Source: Microbacterium invictum (GTDB taxonomy: Bacteria; Actinomycetota; Actinomycetes; Actinomycetales; Microbacteriaceae). From it: DNA of 64,000 bases. Position 1 is the first letter of the stretch; the number at the start of each line of letters is the position of its first letter. The stretch is from assembly GCF_034421375.1 (NCBI RefSeq), contig NZ_CP139779.1, forward strand, positions 806,001 to 870,000, given 5' to 3'. Below, one piece after another: positions 46,961 through 55,500 of the stretch. Under the pieces are notes generated by a model, which saw only the letters and a list, made by a program, of their open reading frames with translations, had not been told where the DNA came from and ran no database searches. Position numbers and translations under genes: made by a program.

Positions 46961-48325
46961 TCAGCCGCCGGTGACGTTGTCGTAGGCGCGCATCGCTGCA
47001 GCCTGCGCGTCGGCAAGCGCCCCTTCCGCGGTCTTGTCACCGAGTAGCGCCGCGGTGACGGCGTTGTTCAGTTCGTTCTGGATCTCCTGCCCCACCGGCG
47101 AGGACCCGAAGGACTGGCCGTACTCGAGGACGTCGTAGTAGGTCTGGATGACCTGGTCGAAGCCTTCATTGCCTGACGACACCACGTACTGCTCGCGGAT
47201 CGCCTGGTCGGGGCCGGGCGACCCGGTGAACAGCCCGGTGTTGATACCGCCGTCCGCCTCGCGGGTCGCCGCGCGTGCCTCGGCAGCCGCCATCCACGCG
47301 CCCTCGCTCGTCACGTCGACGAGCCAGTCGCACGCAGCGGCCGGCTGGGCGGCGCCGACAGGGATGACGAACGCCTGGCCGCCGGCGACGGCGAACGGGT
47401 TGCCCTCGCTGTCGAGGAACGGCACCGCCTGGATGTCGATCTCATCCACGTAGGGCGAGAGGACATTCGGGTACCACTGGGCGTTGACCTGCGCGCCGAC
47501 CTGGCCTGCGACGAACTGATTCTGATCACCGAAGGTGTCGAACGAATCCGTGAAGCTCTTCACCTCGGCGAATCCGCCCTGCGCGTCACTGATCTGCTGC
47601 AGCATCTCGATGCCGGCGATGTTCGACGCGTCGTCGAGCGTCGGCACACCGTCTTCATCGGTCAGCTGACCGCCCATGCCGAGGATCCAGAGCGGCGCCT
47701 GACCTGTGGCGACGGGGTCGAATCCGAGGCGCGAGGGGACCCCGCCCGATTCCTGGTAGACCTTCGCGATCGCCTCGAGCAGGACATCGGGCTGAGCGGT
47801 GTCGATCTCCTCGTTCGTCACGCCCGCCTCATCAAGCACGGCGCGATTCACGATGATGGCCGGCGGCTGATAGAACTGCGGCACACCCCACACCTGGTCC
47901 TCGTAGCGCACGTCGTCGACGACGAACGGGTACCAGTAGTCGTCGGGCGTGACGTCGTGCTCGGCGAAGCAGTCGTCCATCGGCAGCACCAGGCCCTGCG
48001 CAGCATAGGTGGTGACGAAGCGGCGGTCCATCTGCACGACATCGGGCACGTCGCCGCTGGCGATCCGCGTCGTGAACTTCTGGGCGTCGAAGGCGGTGGC
48101 GTCGAGATCGATCTCCAGTTCCGAGGCCTCTGCGGCGGCGTAGTCCAGGCGTGCCTGGCCCACGTCGTCGGCGTTCTCGAACCCCCAGACGCTGAGCGTG
48201 CCGGTGGCGTCGGCGCCGAAGTCGACGTCCTCGGCGGTCGCGCCGCCTCCGCCCCCGCCGCAACCGGTCAGGACGATGAGGGATGCCGCGCCGAGAACGG
48301 CGACGGCTGTGCGCTGTCGAATCAT
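46961..48325 (-). CDS. Sugar ABC transporter binding lipoprotein (family 1)
   Basis: A 454-residue lipoprotein with lipobox 'VLTGC' (Cys near 22) and a Gly-rich linker. 'GTLSVWGFENADDVGQARLDYAAAE', 'FTTRIASGDVPDVVQMDRRFVTTYAAQGLVLPMDD' (about 84-118 in parts) and 'DQVWGVPQFYQPPAIIVNRAVLDEAG' are typical family 1 text. Unusually it is the last gene of its operon, after both permeases. AAAGGAA lies before the ATG. Substrate unknown; mono- or oligosaccharide. Confidence 0.9.
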   Translation of the reverse strand: MIRQRTAVAVLGAASLIVLTGCGGGGGGATAEDVDFGADATGTLSVWGFENADDVGQARLDYAAAEASELEIDLDATAFDAQKFTTRIASGDVPDVVQMDRRFVTTYAAQGLVLPMDDCFAEHDVTPDDYWYPFVVDDVRYEDQVWGVPQFYQPPAIIVNRAVLDEAGVTNEEIDTAQPDVLLEAIAKVYQESGGVPSRLGFDPVATGQAPLWILGMGGQLTDEDGVPTLDDASNIAGIEMLQQISDAQGGFAEVKSFTDSFDTFGDQNQFVAGQVGAQVNAQWYPNVLSPYVDEIDIQAVPFLDSEGNPFAVAGGQAFVIPVGAAQPAAACDWLVDVTSEGAWMAAAEARAATREADGGINTGLFTGSPGPDQAIREQYVVSSGNEGFDQVIQTYYDVLEYGQSFGSSPVGQEIQNELNNAVTAALLGDKTAEGALADAQAAAMRAYDNVTGG

Positions 48326-48383
48326 GAGATTCCTTTCCCGTGATGGTGCATACGGCGAGGGCCTGCGGACGGCGGGGCAGCCG

Positions 48384-49337
48384 TCATCCCTTGCGCCCCT
48401 GCGTGGCGACGCCCTCGATGAAGTAGCGCTGCCCGAAGGCGAAGAGGATCAGCATGGGGAGTGTGACAAGGAGCGAGGCGACCATCACGTACTGGTAGTC
48501 GCCCTGCCCCCCGGCAGTGGGGCTGTACTTGGTCATCGCGTAGGCGATGCCCAGCGGCGCGGTGAAGTCCTCCACCCCGCCGGCGTTGAGGTAGATGAGC
48601 GCCGCCTGCAGGTTGTTCCAGCTCGCCTGGAACTCGAAGAGGAACACGATGACGAACGAGGGGATGGACAGCGGCATGGCGATCCGCCAGAACAGGCCCC
48701 AATTGCTCGCACCGTCCAGTCGTGCAGCCTCGAACAGCTCCCGGGGGAGACCCAAGTAGAACTGCCGCTGCAGGAAGATGTAGAAGGCCGAGCCGAAGAG
48801 GTTCATCCCCCACAGCGGCACCCAGGTCCCGAGGAACCCGGTCTCCTTCCAGATCAGGTAGATCGGGATCATGGTCACGGCGCCGGGGAGCATCATGGTC
48901 GCGAGGACCAGTCCGAACAGGACGCCCCTCCCCGGAAAGCGGAAGTACGCGAACCCGAATGCGACGATCGAGCTCGAGATCGCCACCGCCGTCGCGGCGA
49001 GGAACGCGATGGCGACGCTGTTCCACATCCAGCTCAGCAGCGGCAGCTGGTTCCACACCTCGACGTAGTTCTCGGGAACGAATGTGCGCGGAATCAGCGC
49101 GTTGTCGAACACCTCTCCGCGCGGCTTGAAGCTCGCCGCGAGGAGCCACGCGAAGGGGTACAGGAAGAGGAGCGAGAAGAGGATGAGCGCAAGGGCGAGG
49201 ACGACACGGCCAGCCAGCGTCTTCGGCTGGGAGAACGCGCGTCGCCAGCGCGAGCGATGAGGCGTGGATGGCGCGGCTGCGGCCGCGGCCTCGGGCACGG
49301 GGCGTGAGACGCCCGGGGTTTGCAGGGTCGCGGACAT
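48384..49337 (-). CDS. Sugar ABC transporter permease (MalG type)
   Basis: A 317-residue permease with six TM helices after a long Pro/Ala N-terminus. The EAA loop 'LPRELFEAARLDGASNWGLFWRIAMPLSIPSF' (about 205-236 in parts) and C-terminal 'LPMLILFAFGQRYFIEGVATQGRKG' are hallmarks. The ATG at 49337 overlaps the upstream permease stop by one base (TGATG). Confidence 0.92.
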   Translation of the reverse strand: MSATLQTPGVSRPVPEAAAAAAPSTPHRSRWRRAFSQPKTLAGRVVLALALILFSLLFLYPFAWLLAASFKPRGEVFDNALIPRTFVPENYVEVWNQLPLLSWMWNSVAIAFLAATAVAISSSIVAFGFAYFRFPGRGVLFGLVLATMMLPGAVTMIPIYLIWKETGFLGTWVPLWGMNLFGSAFYIFLQRQFYLGLPRELFEAARLDGASNWGLFWRIAMPLSIPSFVIVFLFEFQASWNNLQAALIYLNAGGVEDFTAPLGIAYAMTKYSPTAGGQGDYQYVMVASLLVTLPMLILFAFGQRYFIEGVATQGRKG

Positions 49338-50269
49338 CAGCGGTCCCCCTCGTAGTAGACGAATCGGTTGCCGAACTTCACCTGGATGACCGTGATGATC
49401 ATGATGATGACGAACAGCAGCCATGCCATCGCCGCGGCGAAGCCGAAGTTGAACTGCCGGAACGCCTGTTGGAACAGGTAGATGGCGTAGAAGAGCGACG
49501 CCTCCGGTGAGGAGTTGCTCTGATCTCGCCAGAAGAGGATGTACGCCTGATCGAAGATCTGGAACGCCGCAATGGAGAGCACGATCACGTTGAAGAACAT
49601 CGCTCCCGAGATCATCGGCAGAGTGATCGAGAAGAACTTCCGGACGGGACCCGCGCCGTCCAGGGACGCCACTTCGTAGAGCTCTACCGGAACGTTCTTC
49701 AACGCCGCGAGGAAGATCACCATCGTGCCCGCCACGGTCCACAGGGTCATGATGACGATGCTCGGCTTGACCCACGCGGGATCGACCAGCCACTGCGGTC
49801 CTTGGATACCGAAGATCCCGAGGAACTGGTTGATCGCGCCGGAGTTGCCGTTCAGCAGCAGGAAGAACACCGCTGCAGTTGCCACGGCGGGCGTCATCTT
49901 CGGCAGATAGTACAGAGTCCGGAAGATCCCTGCGCCGCGGCTCGCGCGCGCGAGGAGCATCGCGAGAAAGAGGGCGAACATGATCTCCAGCGGCACGGCC
50001 ATCACCACGTAGAAGAGCGTGTTGGCCAGTGAGACACCCACGCGGGGGTCTTCGAAGAGGGTGGCGTAGTTGTCGAATCCGACCGGCCGGGCGCTGTTGG
50101 TGGCGAGGTTGTAGTTGCTGAACGAGATGTACAGGCTGTAGGCCATCGCACCGGCGGTGAAGATCAGGAAACCGACGATCCAGGGCGAGATGAACAGGAA
50201 ACCCGAGATCGCCTCGCGGCGGTTGTAACGGTCGCGCGTCACAGGGGCGCGACGGGTCGATCGGCTCAT
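49337..50269 (-). CDS. Sugar ABC transporter permease (MalF/UgpA type)
   Basis: A 310-residue permease with six TM helices. 'GFLFISPWIVGFLIFTAGAMAYSLYISFSNYNL' near the N-terminus and the EAA loop 'NVPVELYEVASLDGAGPVRKFFSITLPMISGAMF' near 205-238 (each read in parts) are characteristic. First gene of the operon, with a promoter and dyad upstream. No ATPase gene accompanies the set, so a shared MsiK-like ATPase elsewhere is expected. Confidence 0.92.
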   Translation of the reverse strand: MSRSTRRAPVTRDRYNRREAISGFLFISPWIVGFLIFTAGAMAYSLYISFSNYNLATNSARPVGFDNYATLFEDPRVGVSLANTLFYVVMAVPLEIMFALFLAMLLARASRGAGIFRTLYYLPKMTPAVATAAVFFLLLNGNSGAINQFLGIFGIQGPQWLVDPAWVKPSIVIMTLWTVAGTMVIFLAALKNVPVELYEVASLDGAGPVRKFFSITLPMISGAMFFNVIVLSIAAFQIFDQAYILFWRDQSNSSPEASLFYAIYLFQQAFRQFNFGFAAAMAWLLFVIIMIITVIQVKFGNRFVYYEGDR

Positions 50270-50320
50270 CGCCCCACCCGTGTCATCCGTCGGTGATGCA
50301 TCGGTCCTCCTCTGGGATCC

Positions 50321-50354
50321 TTCGGAACGTAAGCGTCCGAAAATCCCGCGACAA
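50321..50354 (-). promoter_or_regulatory. Promoter and dyad of the ATPase-less sugar transporter operon
   Basis: On the minus strand TTGTCG (50354-50349) and TACGTT (50331-50326) are 17 nt apart. A dyad TTCGGA-N9-TCCGAA (50321-50341) overlaps the -10 box, an arrangement expected of a repressor site. No regulator gene is adjacent. Confidence 0.45.
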
Positions 50355-50382
50355 TCCGCTTGCCAACGAGGAGAAGTTGTGT

Positions 50383-51621
50383 CTAGTTGCCGAACCGTAC
50401 TTGTCGCCGAGGAGCTATCGCGGCATCGACGATGCCCGCCAGCAGCACGACGACGGCCGCGAGAAACGGCAGCGTCAGCGCGGTATCCGTCCCTAGGTAT
50501 TCCGCGGCGATGCCCGCCACCGCGGTCGACGCCGATTGGCCGACCACGATGCCCGAGCCGAGCATCGTCATCACCGTCGACGAGCGCCCGGCGGGGCTTC
50601 GATGGGCGGCGAGGCTGTACTGCGTCACGAGGGTGGGGCCGATCCCGACGCCGATGACGAGGAGGGTCAGGGTCATGGCCACGACGCTGGAGACGAACGG
50701 CAGCACGAGGGTGCCGGCCACGAGGATGGCGGCGAAGACGATCCAGCGCGCGCCGAGCGTGAATCGGGCGGGGAAGGCCGCGACACCCAGCGCGAGGGCT
50801 GCCGAGCCGAGGCCCATCGCGCCGTAGACGACGCCCGCCTGCTCGGCGATGCCGCGGTCGGCCATGAACGAGGTCAGCGAGGTGAGCATCGTGCCGAAGA
50901 AGAGACCCATCCCGAGGGCGCCCACGACCGGCGCGGCGACGCGGGTGAGCTCGCGCGCCGGCGCCGGGGCGGGGGAGCCCTCACGGATGCCGGCCTCGAC
51001 GCGGGCGGACGGGTGCAGCGCGAACGCCGATACGAAGACCACCGCCAGGGCTGCGGCGCCGAGGACGGGCGCGACGGGATCGAGCGTGGCGGCGAGGACG
51101 CCGACGATCACGGGTCCGAAGACGAAGACGATCTCGTCGGCGGCCGACTCGTAGGCCATGGTGCCGCTGACGACGGCGTCCCGGCGGGCGGGATCGATCG
51201 CGCGGGCGATGATCCCCACGAGGCGACTCCGCGAGAACGGTGCGACCTGGGGCGTGGACGCGCCGATGAGGAAGCCGGCCGCCAGCACCGCCGCATCGGG
51301 GACCGGCGCGAATGCCAGCCACGCGATCGCGACGAGCAGCAGGCTGTTCGCGAGTCCGGCGCACAGCAGCACGCGTCGCTGACCGAATCGATCGGCCGCC
51401 GCGCCGAGGAGCGGACCGAACATCGCGGTGCCGAGGCCGGTCACCGCGGCGGTCACCCCGCCGAGGGCCAGCGAGTCGCGGGCCGAGACCACGAGGGTCA
51501 GGAGTCCGACGACAACCATCGCGAACGGCAGACGTGCGACGAGCGCGATGGGGAAGTACGACAGTCCCGCGGCCTGGATCAGAGAGGTCGGGCGGGGCGC
51601 AGCAGAAGGAGTCATATGCAT
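50383..51621 (-). CDS. MFS transporter
   Basis: A 412-residue major facilitator with 12 predicted TM helices. The first TM region is 'FPIALVARLPFAMVVVGLLTLVV' and the conserved loop 2-3 motif reads 'GAAADRFGQRRVLLCAG' near 75. Charged residues cluster in the central loop near 195-215. Drug or small-molecule export is likely, specificity unknown. Start codon is either 51621 or the in-frame ATG at 51615; neither has a strong ribosome site. Confidence 0.87.
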   Translation of the reverse strand: MHMTPSAAPRPTSLIQAAGLSYFPIALVARLPFAMVVVGLLTLVVSARDSLALGGVTAAVTGLGTAMFGPLLGAAADRFGQRRVLLCAGLANSLLLVAIAWLAFAPVPDAAVLAAGFLIGASTPQVAPFSRSRLVGIIARAIDPARRDAVVSGTMAYESAADEIVFVFGPVIVGVLAATLDPVAPVLGAAALAVVFVSAFALHPSARVEAGIREGSPAPAPARELTRVAAPVVGALGMGLFFGTMLTSLTSFMADRGIAEQAGVVYGAMGLGSAALALGVAAFPARFTLGARWIVFAAILVAGTLVLPFVSSVVAMTLTLLVIGVGIGPTLVTQYSLAAHRSPAGRSSTVMTMLGSGIVVGQSASTAVAGIAAEYLGTDTALTLPFLAAVVVLLAGIVDAAIAPRRQVRFGN

Positions 51622-51653
51622 CAGGTCGATTCGGTCGGCCGCCCGGGTCGTCC

Positions 51654-51672
51654 GGCGGCGTTTCGTGCCGCC
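51654..51672 (-). terminator. Hairpin downstream of the SDR gene
   Basis: GGCGGC (51654-51659) and GCCGCC (51667-51672) form a 6-bp stem with a 7-nt loop, 41 nt past the SDR stop codon on the minus strand. It lies in the leader region of the MFS gene. Confidence 0.4.
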
Positions 51673-51712
51673 TTTGCGCGAAGCGCGAGGTGATGCACAG
51701 AGCCCGAGAAGT

Positions 51713-52570
51713 CTACCCGAGCTCGTCGCGCCACGAGTGGCGGGGCTCGAAGCCGAGCACGCGACGCGCCTTCTCTATCGAGAGCAGGGTGTCGTTCTCT
51801 CCGATCTCGCCGCGCACCTCGACGTCGGGGAACACCTCGGCCAGCAGCTCGGCGTTCGGCCTCGTCATCACCGTGTCGGCCGCGGCGATGATGAACGCCT
51901 CGAAGCCGGGCTCGGCCACGCGAAGTGCCCGCTCGATCGCCTGGGCGCCGTCGCGGGCGTCGATGTACCCCCAGAGGTTCCACTTGCGGCGCAGGGCGTC
52001 GCTGTCGAACGAGGGGAACTCGGCGTAGTCCTCGGGCACCATGACGTTCGAGAAGCGCAGGGCCGTGATCGACAGGTCGGGGTGCCAACGCACGAGCTCG
52101 CGCGCCATCCGCTCCTCGAGGGTCTTCACGAGCGAATACACGCTCTCGGGACGCGGCTCGTACTCCTCGTCGACGGGAACGTACGGCGGCGGCACGTCGA
52201 AGGGGAGTCCCAGCACCGTCTCGCTCGACGCGGCGACGATCCGGCGCACGCCCACGCGGATGGCCGCGTGGAAGACGTTGAAGCTCGCCGTCATGTTGTT
52301 GTGGAACGTCGCCACGTCGCTGCGGAGCCCCGGTGCCGGGATCGCCCCGAGGTGCACGACCGCGTCGACACCGTCGTGCTGGTCGTTCACCGCGCCCAGC
52401 GCGTCGACCACCTGTCCGTAGTCGGTCAGGTCGACCTGCACGAACCCGGGGCCGCGCTCGCCGGCGACGTCGAGGCCGATGACCTCGACGCCGCCGGCGC
52501 GCAGCTCACGGGCTACGACCGTGCCGAGCTTGCCGGAGGATCCGGTGAGGGCGATGCGCGTCACTGACAT
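51713..52570 (-). CDS. NAD-dependent epimerase/dehydratase-family (SDR) oxidoreductase
   Basis: A 285-residue extended SDR. Rossmann motif 'ALTGSSGKLGTVVARELRAGG' (7-27 in parts), 'AVVHLGAIPAPG' near 72 and the catalytic YxxxK in 'SVYSLVKTLEE' near 147 are visible. Length and 'HLGAIPAP' text resemble uronate or aldose dehydrogenases, but epimerase function is equally possible. Its ATG lies 10 nt inside the 3' end of the large GH43 gene, so translation is coupled to a secreted polysaccharide hydrolase. A role in oxidising a released sugar is plausible. Confidence 0.85.
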   Translation of the reverse strand: MSVTRIALTGSSGKLGTVVARELRAGGVEVIGLDVAGERGPGFVQVDLTDYGQVVDALGAVNDQHDGVDAVVHLGAIPAPGLRSDVATFHNNMTASFNVFHAAIRVGVRRIVAASSETVLGLPFDVPPPYVPVDEEYEPRPESVYSLVKTLEERMARELVRWHPDLSITALRFSNVMVPEDYAEFPSFDSDALRRKWNLWGYIDARDGAQAIERALRVAEPGFEAFIIAAADTVMTRPNAELLAEVFPDVEVRGEIGENDTLLSIEKARRVLGFEPRHSWRDELG

Positions 52571-55500
52571 GTGTGTGCTCCGTATCCGTGCCCGATCTCG
52601 GTCGTCACCGCCTCTCCGTCGATGGTGGCGGATGCGGTGACCTCGACCTCTCCGGGCTCGATCGTCGTCGTGCGGGAGGCGAAGGCCTGCGAGACGACCT
52701 TGCCGGGGGCGAGGGAGGCGACCGTCTTGCTGCCGTAGGCGGTGGAGACCTCCACCGTCACGGGCACCTCGTCGGTGTTCTCCACGCGGACGACCAACTG
52801 TACCTTTCCGACCACGCACCGGGCCGCGGTGGAGACCTCGACGGTCGGGCCGGCGGCGGGGAGGTCGATGGTCTGCGGGTCGACGCTCTCCAGGGTCGGG
52901 ATGACCTTCTTCATCAGCCCGTTCTCGTCGAATTCGAGCTTGTCGATCGTCGTCTCGCGGTTGTTGCCGTTGCCGCCGGGCATCGCGAACCGGTGGTAGG
53001 CGATGTACCAGTCGTCGGTGCCGGGAACGTTGATGATCGAGCTGTGGCCCGGTCCCTTGATGCCGAGGGACAGGTCCTTCTCGAGGATCACGCCGCGGTA
53101 GGTCCACGGGCCGTTCATGCTCGTCGCGGTGGCGTAGCCGACGCGGTAGTTCTCCGACCCGGTGTCGTCGATCGCGTAGGTCAGGTGGTACAGACCGTTG
53201 CGGTAGTTGAAGAACACCCCTTCTCGGAAGTCGGTCAGACCGTTGATCCGCTGATAGGTTCCGGGCTTGATCGAGACCATGTCGTCGTTCAGCTCGGCGA
53301 GCACGGGGCTGCCGTTGCCCCAGCCGAGGTACCACTTTCCGGATACCGGGTCGTGGAACGCCGCCGGGTCGATCGCCTGGCCCGAGGTCACGGCCTCGTT
53401 GTTGACGATCATCGGCAGCGGCTGGGCGACGAACGGGCCCTCCGGGCTGTCCGCGACGGCGACGCCGAGCGTCTTGCGGTTGTAGGTCGGGTTGTGACCG
53501 GAGAAGTAGAAGTAGTACTTCCCGTCCCGCTTGATGATGGTCGGCGCCCACGCGTTCCCGGTCGCCCAGGGCACGTTGCCGTTCTCGCCGTCGAGGGTCA
53601 GGAACGGCTCTTCCGAGCGCTCCCAGTCCACGAGGTTCTTCGATTTCCAGACGTAGAACTCCTTGCCGCCCCATCCGGGGAAGCCGTCGGAGGTCGCGTA
53701 GATGTAGTACGTGTCGCCGAACACCGCGATGTTCGGGTCGGCGTACAGGCCAGGGAGGACCGGGCTCTTCATCTCGCGCGCCTCGATCGTCCAGGTCACC
53801 GTCTCGCCGCTGCCGGTGGTGAGGGTGTAGGTGACCGGCGACGAGAGGTCGACCGTCGTACCGCTGGCGGGCGAGACCGTCACGCCCTCCACCGTGGTGA
53901 AGGTCGGTGCGAGCGCGGTGAGGTCGGTCCCCCGGTTCACGGGGAGGACGACGGAGCGCGTCGTGCTGTCGGAGATCGGGGCGATCTTCAGCGCCGACGG
54001 GTCGCTGAGCGATACGTCGATGAGCTGGTCGTCGACCCCCGCGTTTCCGAGGATCTCGGTGGCCGACAGCGCCCGGTTGTACACCCGGATGTTGTCGTAC
54101 CACCCCTGGAAGAACGCGTCACCCTCGTAGAAGGATCGTCCGAGGTAGCCGAGCAGGTCGTCGCCGAGTCCGTCCACCGTGGTGCTGAGCGAGGCGTTCT
54201 CGCCCACCTTCACGCCGTCGATGTACAGGGTCATGGTGTTGCCCTCGAACACGACGTCGTAGCGGTGCCACTGCCCGGAGGCGGTGGTGCCGGTGACGGC
54301 CGACTCGTTCTGCCACGACTCGGTGGTGATGGCGCTGCGCACATCGCCGCCGCGGACGCGGAGGAAGTAGTAGTCGATGTTGCTCTTCCCGAAGGCGAAC
54401 GTGAAGAAGTTCCCGCTCGTCCGCTCGGAGCGGATGTCCATCGACACGGTCATGGTGCTCCGGCCGTCGAAGAACCCGGTCGGGAACGACGCGTAGCCGC
54501 CGGATGCCCCGGTGAGGCGCAGCGCGCTGCCCTTCGTGGCCTCGGCGCCGACGGCGGCCGTGCCGAACGCGGTGAGATCCGCATTCCCGACGGAGTCCGT
54601 CAGGGTCCCGTCGTCGAAGGTGTACTCCGCGATCGGGCCCTGCTGGGGCTCTTCGGGCTCCTCCGGGTCGACGGGGGAGTCGCCGTACGCGGCGAGGAGA
54701 CGCTCCTCTTCGGCAGCCGAGAGGCGCAGGACCGAGCCGTGGCGGAAGCGCTGGTCGAACGAGTACTGGTCAGGGCCCGTGCCCACGCTGAGCTCCTCGA
54801 ACTCGAGGCTCTCCAGGGTGTCGGCGATGTGGCCGTAGTAGCCGCCGTCGTCGCCCATGATCGCCCAGCGGCCGTCGGGCAGCTGGTAGACCGTGTGGCC
54901 CTCCATGCGGGTGCGGAGGCCGAAGTCTCCCGCCTCGTCGCGCGCGACGACCGTGGTCCACGGCCCGTCGAGGCTCGGGGCGGTGTCGATGACGGTCCAC
55001 CAGTCCGAGGTGGAGAAGCGGTAGTAGGTGTCGCCCTCCTTCGCGATGGAGGAGTCGATGATGTTCGGACCGGTCTGCCCGTCGCCCTGGGCGTTGAGGG
55101 ATGCCCAGACCTCTGGCTCGGTGAACGTGACGAAGTCGCGGGTCTTGGTGAGATACACCCGCAGCGCCCAGTCGGGGGTGTTGTTCTCGCGCTGGTCGCG
55201 GGCCGACCAGTACACGTAGTACTCCCCGGTCTCGTCGTTGTAGATCGCCTCAGGCGCCCACACGTTCCCGGCGTGCTCGAAGCCCGCGAAGACGATGCGC
55301 TGGTCGCTCCAGTTCACCAGGTCGGTGGATTCCCACACGACGAGGTTCTGGCTGGCGTTCAGCTGGTCCCATCCGGATCCACCCGGCCCGCCGCCCTCGG
55401 CGTGCAGGTCGGTGCCGATGATCCAGTACTTGTCACCCTCCGCGGAGCGGACGAGGTGCGGGTCGCGCACGCCGAGGTCGCCGCCGAGGTTCGCCAGGAT

